Made by a program: the position numbers and the translations under genes. Shown here piece by piece: positions 1 to 12,424 of a stretch of DNA of 64,000 bases. The notes under the pieces are model-generated. The model was not told the DNA's origin. It saw only the letters and a program-made list of their open reading frames with translations, and ran no database searches. The DNA comes from Styela clava (Eukaryota > Chordata > Ascidiacea > Stolidobranchia > Styelidae): positions 15,421,426 through 15,485,425 of the forward strand of contig NC_135263.1 in assembly GCF_964204865.1 (NCBI RefSeq). The letters are read 5' to 3'. Positions within the stretch are counted from its first letter, which is position 1. Each line of letters begins with the position of its first letter.

Positions 1-2058
1 ACTACTTCGCACTCCGTTTTCGCAGCTGCCGCTGGAACAAAAATTAGAGGTACAACGTCTTGGGCCTTATCAACCAAAAAATTGTTCACTGGAACAATCC
101 CATGACGGAGGAAAGCGTCGGCGTACATTCTGCGAAGAAACTTGGTATAAAAAACACGAATGGTTGTGTTACAGCGAGGACAAAAATGCACTTTTTTGTT
201 TTTATTGCCTACTTTTTGCTACCGCCCGTGACTCACGTTGGTGTAAATTTGGTTTTAGAGATCTTAAACATCTTTCCGAGCGTGTCAGGGATCATCAATA
301 TTCTAAGGAGCACCTGGACAATGCAGTAAAATACCGAACATTCGGAAATGTTAATATTGCAGCACAGTTGGATGAAGGACGCGCGGTTTCTATTCGTCGG
401 CACAACCAAAACGTCGAAAAAACCGCCATGTTCTCGGTCGATTGATAGATGTTTTGAAGTTCATTGGTTGTCACGAGCTGTCCCTCCGTGGGCACGATAA
501 ACGGGCTGGCTCTTCTAATAGAGGGGTATTTTTGGATATGGTGGAATACACCGCATCCCTAGATACAGTATTGAGAGATCATCTTGATGCCGCAACTGTT
601 TCGAAAGGGATATCTAAGGATATCCAAAATGATTTGCTCGACTCAATGTATAAACTTTAATTACAACATTTGGCTCTGGAAATTGAGAATTGCCAGTTCC
701 TTTCGATTCAGTCTGACGAGACAACTGACATCACGTGCGTTTCCCAACTGGCTGTGATTTTTCGGTTTGTGAAAGATGATAAACCTACCGAGAAATTTCA
801 CAGCTTTGTACCAATCGTTGATCGCACGGCTTGCGGGATATCGGCTGTACTGAAAGAAGTGTTACAGCCTTACAACGCGAAGTCAAAATTGATAGCTCAA
901 ACTTATGACGGCGCGGCATTCATGAGTGGGTCGAAACATGGTGTTCAAGTTTATATAAAAGAATATTTTGTTCATGCGCATTTTTTACATTGTTATGCAC
1001 ACCAATTTAACCTCGTTATTAAGAATATGTGTCTTGATACCCCTCTCGTCCGTATATTTTTTGCAAATGTTTCGGGGTTTTCTTCATTTTTTCCGTTTCG
1101 CCGAAGCGCTCTGACCTCCTTCGCCAGATATGTAGCCGCCGTCTCCCAGCTTGTGCACCAACACGTTGGAACTTCCAATCACGCGTGGTGCAGGGCGTGT
1201 CCGAAATTAGGTCTGAGCTCATTGAGTGTTTCAATGGCATTCAGAGCTTTCCGGTTTGGGACGAACGCTCTGTGAGGGAGGCGGCAGGTCTAAAGCGTCT
1301 GCTAGAAGATGGTGAGTTTTCATTTTTTCTCCACAATATTCTATCACGTGGATGTATTATACCGCGCATTGCAGTCAAAGCTAATGGATGGAGCGTCTGT
1401 GCAGTCGTGTATTTCAGGCTTCTGCGATGCTGTATCTCGTATCCGGGAAACAATAAAATACGACGACACATGGAGTGCTTCTTCACGCCGCGGGCAAACA
1501 ACGCAGCGTTTGATTTTGTCTACAAAGGAATGCTGTGGCATTCTGGTGAATCAAATAGGCGATCGTCTGCGCACTGAACACCTTGCCGCGTTCTCTTTGA
1601 TGAACCCCAAAAATTTTTCAAATTTTGCACGTCAATTTCCCATCCATTTGTTGGCTACTGTCTCCAAATTTTACCCCATGATAAACGTCGGTAAATTGGA
1701 AAATGAATTGCGATTTATATACACCAATCAAACTTTTTTGAACATCTCATCAACTTGCGCGCTCTATGGGTTCCTCATAGATAACACTCTAGTAACTACC
1801 TTTGCGGCGTCTGCAAAATTTCTGGACATCATTTTGACGACGCCTATTTCTTCCACCGACGCAGAGCGAACATTCAGCATGCTGAAGCGTATTAAAACGT
1901 ATCTCAGAAACACAAAGAAATAGAATAGATTAAACTCCTTGGCTGTTTTATCCATTCACAGAGACGTTATTTCTGGGATGCATGACTTTAATCAGCGCGT
2001 TATTGAGCATTTTGCTTCCAAGAAACCGCGGCGTGTTGCATATATATTCAAGCAGTAG
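1..2058 (+). pseudogene. Degenerate hAT-family transposase (ZMYM1-like, with TTF-type zinc finger)
   Basis: Pieces of one transposase lie in successive frames: a Cys-rich finger-like segment at 164-445 (CYSEDK, CFYC), then 442-660, 670-1275, 1185-1320 and 1309-2058. The catalytic-core signature SDETTD is at about 712-729, followed by TYDGAAFMSG and HCYAHQFN, all typical of domesticated and transposon hAT proteins of the zinc-finger MYM-type 1 group. The C-terminal hAT dimerisation motif (SSTDAERTFSMLKRI) is at about 1850-1895. In-frame stops at 658-660 and 1921-1923 and several frame changes (around 445, 1180 and 1305) break it, so it cannot make a full-length protein. The reading continues past the second stop to a final TAG at 2056-2058. 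The 5' end lies outside the window and I could not place terminal inverted repeats. The family call is firm; the exact boundaries are not. Confidence 0.85.
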
Positions 2059-2486
2059 AAGTCTAGCAGCATATATATCTATGAGTGAGCGACGCATGTC
2101 CTTATCTTTGCATAACTTTCCTTTCTTCATAGTAACGTTTTAAATCTTATTTTAGGTTTTGTCTGCTTTCCCGAAGTTTCTGTTAATATGTCATTGTATT
2201 TATCTGGGTAAATATTGCCTTTCCTTTTGAAAGAGGTTTCAAAATAAACTATGTCTATATTTATTAATCCCTTGACTTGGAACGGTTTTAAAGACACTTT
2301 CTTATCGTTAAAAATTGTTGCTTTTGCCGATTGGTTGTTACCGATGGAATGGTTTTTATACTCATAAAATGATGGGAGAACTTACAGCGCTCATCCTGTC
2401 CCCGTAGATGGGGGTGACTTGGTCCCGCAGTAGCTTGCCCCGGTTGTCAAAATGACCACGCGCCGCCACTGCAGTAATGCGTATAA

Positions 2487-2560
2487 CAGGGGTCACCAAA
2501 CTTTTTTGACCGCGGGCCGGGTATGACTCAAATTGTGTTGAAACGGGCCGGATGAATATT
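2487..2560. mobile_element. Possible solo hAT-type terminal repeat
   Basis: CAGGGGTCACCAAACT followed by a GC-rich GGGCCG block is the usual look of a hAT end (compare the complete 840-bp element at 42803-43642, which begins CAGGGGTTCCCAAA). I found no matching right end, so this is a relic or a chance match. Confidence 0.35.
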
Positions 2561-2711
2561 TTTGTCAATGCGTAACCACAGTTCACTTTTTAGCAGGACC
2601 AAAGAAGAACAGAAGAATGTGGCTGTATCTGAATGCAAGCCGACCGAAGAACAGGTGAATAGGACTAGTGCTAAACCTGTTTTTGTGCCAACAGAAAAAA
2701 GTCCGCCAAGT

Positions 2712-5140
2712 AAGAAGATGAGAAGAAAGCAGAAAAGAAGTCGGCAGTTGAACTGGTAATTAGGCCTAGTGGGAAAGTAACAAACTGTGGTGTATCTAGA
2801 GTTTCCAGCATTGCAGCGTCAGATAGAAGCGGATCATTGGATGTACACGAGAACATTGAAAAGAAGACTGAGGACAAAGAGGAGAAGGCAAGAAGAAAAG
2901 AGCAGGAATCTTACGAAGAAATGTCAAGTGTAAACGTAAAAGTCATATGTAATAGACAGAATTCACATGTTAGAATTTTAAATTCAGGGATTCGTCAACC
3001 AGTGGCGACGGAAGAACAGCGAGCGGCAATAGATGTTTTCACGAAGCTGGATATTCCGACACTACCGATTTCACTAAAGAAAAGAGGAAGGGTTAATCAC
3101 TTAACGTGCAGGTAATATAAAGCAAATACTGTGAAGATCACGGAAATATTGTGTACTCAGCTATGGACAAAAGACAAATGTTGTAGTAGATGTAAATATT
3201 TAGTTAACATGAAATATATCTAAAGTTTATCATGTTTTATGTAACAGGAGAACAAACAGAATAGTAGGGGAAGTAAAGTCAAGCACTCCAGTCCGCTTGC
3301 TCGGAGGCGGTGGGACATACAAGAAAAATGTGTACACGGCAGAAAATTTTGCAGTATTGATGGATTCGATGGAAAAGTTTGATCCACATGATTACTATTG
3401 TTGGTATCGATTAGTTTCTACATTTTTCACCCCAAACACGTCCAAATATGAAACCAAGCGAAAAATATTGGAAGCAAAAAGATTTTGGCGAGAAAACAAA
3501 AACGAAATACTAAAAGTTTGCGACATGCGATCTTTTAATCGTGATACCAGCGCTAAATGCAATAATAATGCGGCCAAACAAAATATCAGAAAATCCAAGA
3601 CCGGTCAATTCGCGTCTCTTGGCGAAAATTTAACTGGGCAATTCAAATGTAAATACGATTGTAAATATTCCAGATTGATTTGCCAAAAATATAAATACAG
3701 AAGTAAATATAAATACAAATATAGACCGCATAAACGCCCGGCGTCAAATCGTTCGCCGTCGGAAAAGGACTGCTCCCGCATTTCCGATAATTTTAATTAC
3801 GATTCCGCCCGTCCCATTGGTGAATCCGAGAGTCCGCTGCTCGAAAAGCGCGTTCAAAAAGATAGCAAAACTTCTGATAACAACATTGAAAATGTCATCT
3901 CCATGGATCACAAGTTACACACCGTTCACGATGAATTTGAAAACCCAAATATTTCTCCCCAGCAAAATCATGAACAAGTTTCGCATGCAAGCTCCTGTCC
4001 AAATTATAAGCAATCGTCTCCTCAACGCGATGACGTTACATTCGATCTTGAAGAGACCAAATCAAATGCCAATGACGAACAAAAGCAAGAAAACGCACCC
4101 GAACATCCCGATTCTTCACAAGTCAAAGAACGGCATGTGGAATCTACAACTCAGGCATGGATACCCATTGAGGATTTGCCTAACAAGGCTGAGTTTATAG
4201 TTAAAGAAGATGACTGGAATGCCATTTCGTGCTCTGTCAAAAATAGAATAATTCTTTACAAAGACTGGGGGGATAAAATAAGAGATGGCATGAAATTAAG
4301 CAATCCTTATTGCTCATTTGCGTTTCGTCGCCATACTTTCAATAAACAACGACAGCGGTCGCGTGTGTTTTACACTACTGGATATTGTCGTTTTCCTAAT
4401 TGAGATAGGAAGTTTACGATAACTTCTTATCGTGTCAATTCTCGTTTGATGCATGTGTCTTATACCGGCAATGTAAAACACTCAACAATTGTATCTGCTA
4501 TTTTGAAAGGCGCTCGTCGTGAAATGGTTAAAAAAGAGCTCAAAAACAAGATGCCTCGTGAATGTTACCTGGACTTTATTAAAGAGGTTCCTAGCAATAT
4601 CTTTTGTTCTGGTAATCGAGACGATGCCCCATCTGTCAGTGTTTTAAAGAAGGCTAGATACGAGGCCCGAGGTATAGCGAAGTTAGACTCGGATCAGTGG
4701 GAATCGCTTGAGCGTTTGCGTGATCAGCAAAGAAAAAATAACAATGACCCATCAAGGAAGGTGTTGGGAACATTGCAGCAAATATCGCGTGTGCCTGCTA
4801 GTATTATGCTGTGGTCTCGTGATACCATAGATATTTTACAGGACGTCACAAGAGAGGACATAATATATATAGACGCCACTGGTAGTATATTGCGAAGCTT
4901 TAAAGATAAAAAGCCATTTTATATATATGAAATTGTCGTCCGACATCCCATGGTAGGCAAACCCCCATGTGCTGTTGCGTCATACGTCACGAACGAACAT
5001 AATTCGACCTCCATTTCCAATTTTATTGCACGATTCCGGAGAGATCATGCGTTGTGCTACACCAGACCGTCAGGACGTTTGATAATATGCGACGGCAGTG
5101 TCGCTCTTATAAATTCCGTGTTGATTTCATTCATGGGAGA
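2712..5140 (+). pseudogene. MULE-like transposase gene, two exons, in-frame stop and truncated 3' end
   Basis: Exon a is open from about 2712 to 3111 and is rich in Lys/Glu. It ends at a donor (TGCAG|GTAATA) with two bases left over, and exon b starts after the acceptor AACAG at about 3251. The joined frame runs into GEVKSSTPVRLLGGGG and then stays open to a TGA at 4401-4403. The same frame reopens directly after that TGA and runs on to about 5140. The C-terminal part has a DDE-type core: YIDATGS at about 4879-4900 (first Asp), PFYIYEIV, YVTNEHNSTSIS, and IICDGSVAL at about 5085-5110 (second Asp). This layout is that of MULE/FB-NOF-type transposases. The third acidic residue is missing because the frame enters the tandem repeat at 5143. 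An upstream in-frame block (2562-2759) is in a different frame and may be an earlier, shifted part. A single Cys-to-stop change in CRFPN(stop)DRK would explain the TGA. The superfamily call is moderate. Confidence 0.55.
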
Positions 5141-5142
5141 AG

Positions 5143-6290
5143 GCTCCGTTGAATATATATCTCGGAGCCGGAGTTGCTTCTATACCGCTTTGATTCAGAA
5201 TCTACATTCCGTTAATTCCGGAGTCGGGGTCAAATCCGGTGTTATTTCTATAATATTTGGAGTCAGATTCGGAGTCCACATTTTGTTAATTCCGGAGTCG
5301 GGGTCAAATACGGTGTTGTTTCTATAATATTTGGAGTCAGATTCAGAGTCTACATTTCGTTAATTCCGGAGTCGGGATTAAATCCGATGTTGTTTCTATA
5401 TTATTTGGAGTCAGATTCAGAGTCCACATTTCGTTAATTCCGGAGTCGGAGTCAAAGCCGGAGTTATTTTTATAAAATTTGGAGTCAGATTCAGAGTCAA
5501 AAATTTCGTTAATTCCGCAGTCGGGATCAAATCCGGTGTTGTTTCTATATTATTTGGAGTCAGATTCAGAGTCCACATTTCGTTAATGTCGGAGTCAAAG
5601 CCGGAGGTATTTTTATAAAATTTGGAGTCAGATTCAGAGTCAAAATTTCGTCAATTCCGGAGTCGGGGTCAAATCCGATGTTGTTTCTATAATATTTTGG
5701 AGTCAGATTCGGAGTCCACATTTCGTTAAAGCCGGAGTTATTTCTATAATATTTGGAATCAGATTCAGAGTCTACATTTCGTTAATTCCGGAGTCGGGAT
5801 CAAATCCGGTGTTGTTTCTATAATACTTGGAGTCAGATTCGGAGTCAACATTTCGTTAATTCCGGAGTCGGAGTCAAAGCCGGAGTTGTTTCTATAAAAT
5901 TTAGAGTCAGATTCAGAGTCCACATTTCGTTAATTCCGGAGTCGCGGTCAAATCCGGTGTTGTTTCTATAATATTTGAAGTCGGGGTCAAATCCGGTGTT
6001 GTTTCTTTAATATTTCGAGTCAGATTCCAAGTTCACATTTTGTTAATTCCGAAATCATGGTTGAAGCCGTAATTGTTTCTATAATATTTGGATTCAGACT
6101 CCAAGCTCACATTTCGGGAATTTCAGAATCGTGGCCAAATCCGAAGTCTTTTCTATAAAGACTCGGTGTATTAGTTGGAGTATTGAATCAGATTCCAGGT
6201 ATAAATTTTGTTCACCCCTAGTCCAGCCGTAAAGAAGGAGTCATTTTCATAATGACTCGGAGTTCGGATCCAGATTCGATCGTAAAATTG
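5143..6290. repeat. Tandem repeat, unit about 74 bp, rich in GGAGTC
   Basis: The block AATTCCGGAGTCGG recurs about every 74 bp (about 5213, 5287, 5362, 5436 and on), each time with GGAGTCAGATTC, ACATTTCGTTAATTCC and TTTCTATAATATTTGG. About a dozen units are clear up to 6050, with shortened units near 5580-5640 and 5700-5760. Copies then decay to about 6290. The array starts where the MULE-like reading frame stops resembling a transposase, so it may be an internal subrepeat of that element, as in foldback-type transposons. Confidence 0.85.
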
Positions 6291-8250
6291 TCCACAACCC
6301 TGACTATAATTCAAAACAATTTATTATATTTCGACGATTTTAAAAACGTAATTTGACATTTTCTAATCATGAAGAAGGCGCTAATTCAAATTTTAGTTTA
6401 TTCGTTTCAAGTCTTGTTGAATTACTGAATTGGCATCCTAACATAATAGCATTGGGTTCCTACCCAAACTGTAAAAATAGAAACGATATTTTCGGAATTG
6501 GGATCTGGAATTTTTAGTGACTTGTCGTTTCTAGTTGGTTATGTTTAGATGCTTTATTTATTTACTTTTAACGCATTTGGTTTATTTTATTTATATGAGA
6601 AAATTATATTTATACAAATTTCCAATATGAATGATTTAGCAATCAATACACATAATATAATTTTGAATATTGATAAATTCACCTTTCTTTTCAAATTTCA
6701 TTTTGAGACTATTTTTAAATTGAGAGTATATTGATATGGATGTGGCTATGTATATCTGAAACCGTAACTTCAAATAATTTTCTCGAACCAAAATCTGCAT
6801 ACCAAATTTCTGGAGATTGATACATAAAAATTGCAATAACGTTATAAATTTCTTTGCCCGGTGTGTTGGAGAGATTTGATAAGAGTGAAGTTGGGTGATA
6901 TCTTTGCTGTAATAACGCTATGATTGTTTAGTGATTTCTAATTTTCATTTCAAGACAGTAAAACATATGTTACTGTACGAAGCACAATTACATATGAAAT
7001 TGTATAACTGAATTCACACCACCAATCTGGCGTTAATATGACTGTGGTTATGGAGTATAGCTTGATGTACATTTGACATGATCAATTATTTTTGTTTCCA
7101 ACATCGCGGTGTAAATAACTTTTATAGAAAAGATTTTTGCTTATTATTCAAACTTGAACTCGGTCTGATGTGTCTTGATGAAAATAAAATTTGAATCAAA
7201 AAAATTTCTTACGCTTGGATAATCGACTTTGGGTATTTGACTTATTGCATAATCTTTAGATATATTGTAGCGTTATTGCATTGATATCTGCGCCAAATGA
7301 GGGCAATTAAATTTTGAGGGTATTTTTTATAAGTATGATATTGTCTTTTTCTTATCGTGTTGCAATAAATACACTTAGTAAATATTGTTGTATTTGATTT
7401 GAATTTCTTTAACGCGGATGTCACAATTGTTTTGAGAGACTTAAAAAGATCATAAGACCAATAGGACTCCTTAAAACTGCATTAGCAAGCGTAATGGGTG
7501 CTGGAATAGAACCCTTGATTTCGATTATATCAACATTATGTATAGCAGTTTCGTGTTGAACTATGAGAGGTCATTAAAATATTACAGTCTGAACAGCATT
7601 TGCGGTAGGTTTTAATTGTATGCGCAATTTTATCTGTCTGAATCAGATCAAGTTTGAGCAAATCACTAGAAGATGATCATGATAAGGCCTCGCGAATCCT
7701 ACAATGTCGCATTCGTATCAAGCGCTACATTTTCATTGTTCGGTGACAACAACAAAATTTTGCATTTGGAAGACTGTAAAGTACGAAATCGCTTGAATGA
7801 TTTCGAAATATTTGATTTGTTATGAATTGTTAAAAATTACCATCGACGTTGGCTCCGCGATATTGCCTCCTAAAATGACTATTTAAAAGATAATGATAGC
7901 TACATAGCAGGGGTGGTCAACCTTATTTCGACTGAAATCTTCAAGACAGATCGCGATCGATAATAAGGTAATACACATAAACGAATGAGAACTGAATAGG
8001 CAGAGAAAACTGCACACGGGTATTTAAAAAATTCACCGCTGTCAATAAGCTCATCTCCGTAGGCGCATTCTCAATGCAATCATCCAAAAAATTTGTATTT
8101 TTTATTTTTCATTAAATTTCTTAATTATGTAATTGTACCCTAAGTACATGTTTCATCATTTATTTAAATCATATAAGTCAGATCCAATGCTTGTCAATTT
8201 TAGTTGTAAGCGTTGAAAATCCCTTTAAAAAGAAGATCAAGTATCTATCT
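6291..8250. other. AT-rich stretch without a recognisable gene
   Basis: Only short chance ORFs (61-66 codons) lie here, without domain signals or splice-consistent neighbours. A hAT-like end (CAGGGGTGGTCAACCT) begins at 7908, without a partner. Confidence 0.6.
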
Positions 8251-8254
8251 ATTA

Positions 8255-11200
8255 CAGCGTTTTCCAACCTTTTTTGGTCGCGGACTATATTAATACCGGC
8301 TGGGTGTCCAAATTTTAACTTTAAAGTCTTTCCCGACGGTAAAATTGTATTATTCTTTTATATTTTTTAGATGAGATGGCATGTAATATGACTATTCAAT
8401 TTTTTGAGGAACAAACCATAAGATCATTTTCAATTTACAATTAAAATTTGACGTGGAACACCATTACCGCGAAATATTGATAACGGTTGAGTGTGCTAAT
8501 TTTGACTTTAATTTTAAAATCTTTCCCGACGGTAGAATTTTTTTATTTTCTGATATTTTTTAGATGAATTACTATGTAAAATGACTATTTAATTTTTTGA
8601 GGAACAAACCATAGGATCATTTTCAATTTACAATTGAAATTTGACGTGGAACACCTTTACCGCGAATATTGATAACGGTCGAGTGTGTTAGTTTTGACTT
8701 TAATTTTAAAGTCTTTCCCGACGGTAGAATTTTTTTATTTTTTGATATTTTTTAGATGAAATACTATGTAATATAACTATCTAATTTTTTGAGGAACAAA
8801 CCATAGGATCATTTTCAATTTACAATTAAAATTTGACGTGGAACACCATTACCGCGAAATATTGATAACGGTTGAGTGTGCTAATTTTGACTTTAATTTT
8901 AAAATCTTTCCCGACGGTAGAATTTTTTTATTTTAGGATATTTTTTAGATGAATTACTATGTAATATGACTATCCAATTTTTTAAGGAACAAACCATAGG
9001 ATCTGTTTCAATTTACAATTGAAATTTGACGTAGAACACCATTACCGTGAAATATTGATAACGGTCGAGTGCGCTAATTTTGACTTCAATTTGAAAGTCT
9101 TTCCCGACGGTAAAATTTTTTTTTTTTCTGATATATTTTAAATGAATTACTGTGTAATATGACTCCTGAATTTTTCGAGGAACAAACCATAGGATCATTT
9201 TCAATTTACAATTAAAATTTGACGTGGAACACCATTACCGTTAAATCTTGATAACGGTCGAGTGTGCTAATTTTGACTTTAATTTTAAAGTCTTTCCCGA
9301 CGGTAAAATTTTTTTATTTTTCAATATTTTTTAAATGAAATACTATGTAATATGACTTTTAAATTTTTTGAGGAACAAACCATAGGATCATTTTCAATTT
9401 ACAATTAAAATTTGACGTAGAACACCATTACCGTGAAATATTGATAACGGTCGAGTGTGCTAATTTTGACTTTAATTTGAAAATCTTTCCAGACGGTAAA
9501 ATTTTTTTATTTTCTGATATATTTTAAATGAATTACTGTGTAATATGACTCCTGACTTTTTTGAGGAACAAGCCATAGGATCATTTCCAATTTACAATTA
9601 AAATTTGACGTGGAACACCATTACCGTTAAATCTTGATAACGGTCGAGTGTGCTAATTTTGACTTTAATTTTAAAGTTTTTCCCGACGGTAAAATTTTTT
9701 TATTTTTCAATATATTTTAGATGAAATACTATGTAGTATGACTCTTAAATTTTTTGAGGAACAAACCATAGGATCATTTTCAATTTACAATTAAAATTTG
9801 ACGTAGAACACCATTACCGTGAAATATTGATAACGGTCGAGTGTGCTAATTTTGACTTTAATTTGAAAGTCTTTCCCGACGGTAAAATTTTTTTATTTTC
9901 TGATATATTTTAAATGAATTACTGTGTAATATGACTCCTAAATTTTTTTGAGGAACAAACCATAGGATCATTTTCAATTTACAATTAAAATTTGACGTAG
10001 AACACCATTACCGTGAAATATTGATAACGGTCGAGTGTGCTAATTTTGACTTTAATTTGAAAGTCTTTCCCGACGGTAAATTTTTTTTATTTTTCAATAT
10101 ATTTTAGATGAAATACTATGTAATATGACTCTTAAATTTTTTGAGGAACAAACCATAGGATCATTTTCAATTTACAATTAAAATTTGACATGGAACACCA
10201 TTACCGCGAAATATTAAAAACGGTCGAGTGTGCTCATTTTGACTTTAATTTTAAAGTCTTTCCCGACGGTAGAATTTTTTTATTTTTCAATATTTTCTAT
10301 ATTAATTAGTATGTAATATGATTATTTAATTTTTTGAGGAACAAACCATAGGATCATTTTCAATTTACAATTGAAATTTGACGTAAAACACCATTACCGC
10401 GAAATATAGATAATGGTTTAGTGTGCTAATTTTGACTTTAATATTAAAATCTTTCCCGACGGTAGAATTGTTTTATTTTATGATATTTTTTAGATGAATT
10501 ACTATGTAATATGACTATCCAAATTTTTGAGGAACAAACCATAAGATCATTTTCAATTTACAATTGAAATTTGACGTAGAACACCATTACCGTGAAATAT
10601 TGATAACGGTCGACTGTGCTAATTTTGACTTTGATTTGAAAGTCTTTCCCGACGGTAACATTTTTTTATTTTCTGATATATTTTAAATAAAATACTGTGT
10701 AATATGACTCCTAAATTTTTTGAGGAACAAACCATAGGATCATTTTCAATTTACATTTAAAATTTGACGTGGAACACCATTACCGCGAAATATTGATAAC
10801 GGTTGATTGTGCTAATTTTGACTTTAATTTTAAAGTCTTTCCCGACGGTAAAATTTTTTTTTTTTTTTCAATATTTTCTAAATTAATTAGTATGTAATAT
10901 GACTATTCAATTTTTTGAGGAACAAACCATAGGATCATTTCCAATTTACAATTGAAATTTGACGTAGAACACCATTACCGTGAAATATTGATAACGATTG
11001 AGTGTGCTAATTTTGACTTTAATTTTAAAATCTTTCCCGACGGTAGAATTTTTTTATTTTCTGATATTTTTTAGATGAATTATTATGTAATATGACTGTC
11101 CAATTTTTTGAGGAACAAACCATAGGATCATCTTCAATTTACAATTGAAATTTGACGTAGAACAACATTACCGTGAAATATTGATAACGGTCGAGTGTGC

Positions 11201-11830
11201 TAATTTTGACTTTAATTTTAAAGTCTTTCCCGACGGTAAAATTATTTTATTTTTCAATATATTTTAGATGAAATACTATGTGAAATGACTATCAAATTTT
11301 TTGAGGAACAAACCATAGCATCATTTTCAATTTACAAATGAAATTTGACGTGGAACATCATTACCGCGAAATATTGAAAACGGTCGAGTGTGCTAATTTT
11401 GACTTTAATTTTAAAGTCTTTCCCGACGGTAGAATTTTCTTATTTTTCAATATTTTTTAAATGAAATACTATGTAATATGACTATTCAAGTTTTTGAGGA
11501 ACAAACCATAGGATCATTTTCAATTTACAATTGAAATTTGATGTGGAACACAATTACCGCGAAATATTGATAACGGTTGAGTGTGCTAATTTTGACTTTA
11601 ATTTTAAAGTCTTTCCCGACGGTAGAATTTTTTTATTTTTCAATATTTTTTAGATGAAATACTATATAATGAGACTATTCAATTTTTTGGGGAACAAATC
11701 ATAGGATCATTTTCAATTTACAATTGAAATTTGACGTGGATCACCATTACCGCAAAATATTGATAACGGTCGAGTGTGCTAATTTTGATTTTAAATATGA
11801 AGTCTTTCTCTACGATAAAATTTTTTGAAA
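8255..11830. repeat. Satellite array, unit about 193 bp, about 19 copies
   Basis: The landmark CCCGACGGT recurs at about 8331, 8525, 8717, 8909, 9102, 9295 and so on to about 11614, with spacing of 192-194 bp. Each unit also carries GAGGAACAAACCATAGGATC, TTTGACGT(G/A)GAACACC and AACGGTCGAGTGTGCTAA. The first unit is partial and is preceded at 8255 by CAGCGTTTTCCAACCTTTTTT, which resembles a hAT end. The last unit (11750-11830) is diverged. Between about 9100 and 10140 two unit types alternate (see findings). No coding potential is evident in either strand. Confidence 0.92.
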
Positions 11831-12300
11831 TTTGTAAGATCATATACTGTATATTATGATAATTTAATTCCGTGGTAAACATTTTGTTGATTTCTTTTCG
11901 ATGAACTGTTGAATTTCGACATCTAAAGCCTTCGAGACAATGTGTATCTGCTGGTGAAATGTTTTCATCATGTTTATTTTTTATTGTACAAGATGTATTT
12001 GTGAAAATCAATTATGGTTTATTCATAACTACATTTTTCCTCATAAAAAGAACAGACACTTAGCTTAGATTTCAATTTTCTTATTTTTGAGTTTCGACGG
12101 TCAATTTCAGGCTTGTTTACCGTCATATCTGGTAACACTGGTTTGAGATATTATTGTTCAGTTGATTTGGAATCATTTTCCCGGCATTTGTGTCATTTTG
12201 TGCTATCAATTGCCGGACTCTGAGAGGTTCTGGTGCTGAGGTGAATGTGGATATATGTAGGTTAGTAATCTGTGAGCGTTTAGGATGCCTTAACTTACCG
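11831..12300. other. Unique AT-rich spacer
   Basis: I see no gene, repeat or motif that I can name between the satellite and the minisatellite. Confidence 0.5.
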
Positions 12301-12314
12301 TATAACACTGTCAG

Positions 12315-12420
12315 AACGCCAGCCCACACTCGTGTGACGCTAGCCCACACTCGTAGGATGCCAGCCCACACTCGTGTGACGCTAGCCCACACTCGTGAGA
12401 CGCTAGCCCACACTCGTTTT
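12315..12420. repeat. 21-bp minisatellite (about 5 units)
   Basis: AGCCCACACTCGT is repeated about five times with a 21-bp period, separated by GTGACGCT, AGGATGCC or GAGACGCT. Inverted copies (CGAGTGTGGGCT and a partial) lie at about 12570-12605, so the two blocks could pair. Open frames across it simply reflect that 21 is a multiple of 3. Confidence 0.85.
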
Positions 12421-12424
12421 TGAC

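Noticed and set aside
5143-6290. Regular direct repeats that could suggest a CRISPR array
   Set aside because: The whole 74-bp unit is repeated, there are no unique spacers, and this is a eukaryotic genome.
9013-11830. ORFs of 63 and 97 codons inside the satellite
   Set aside because: They follow the repeat, are AT-biased, and recur only because the unit recurs.
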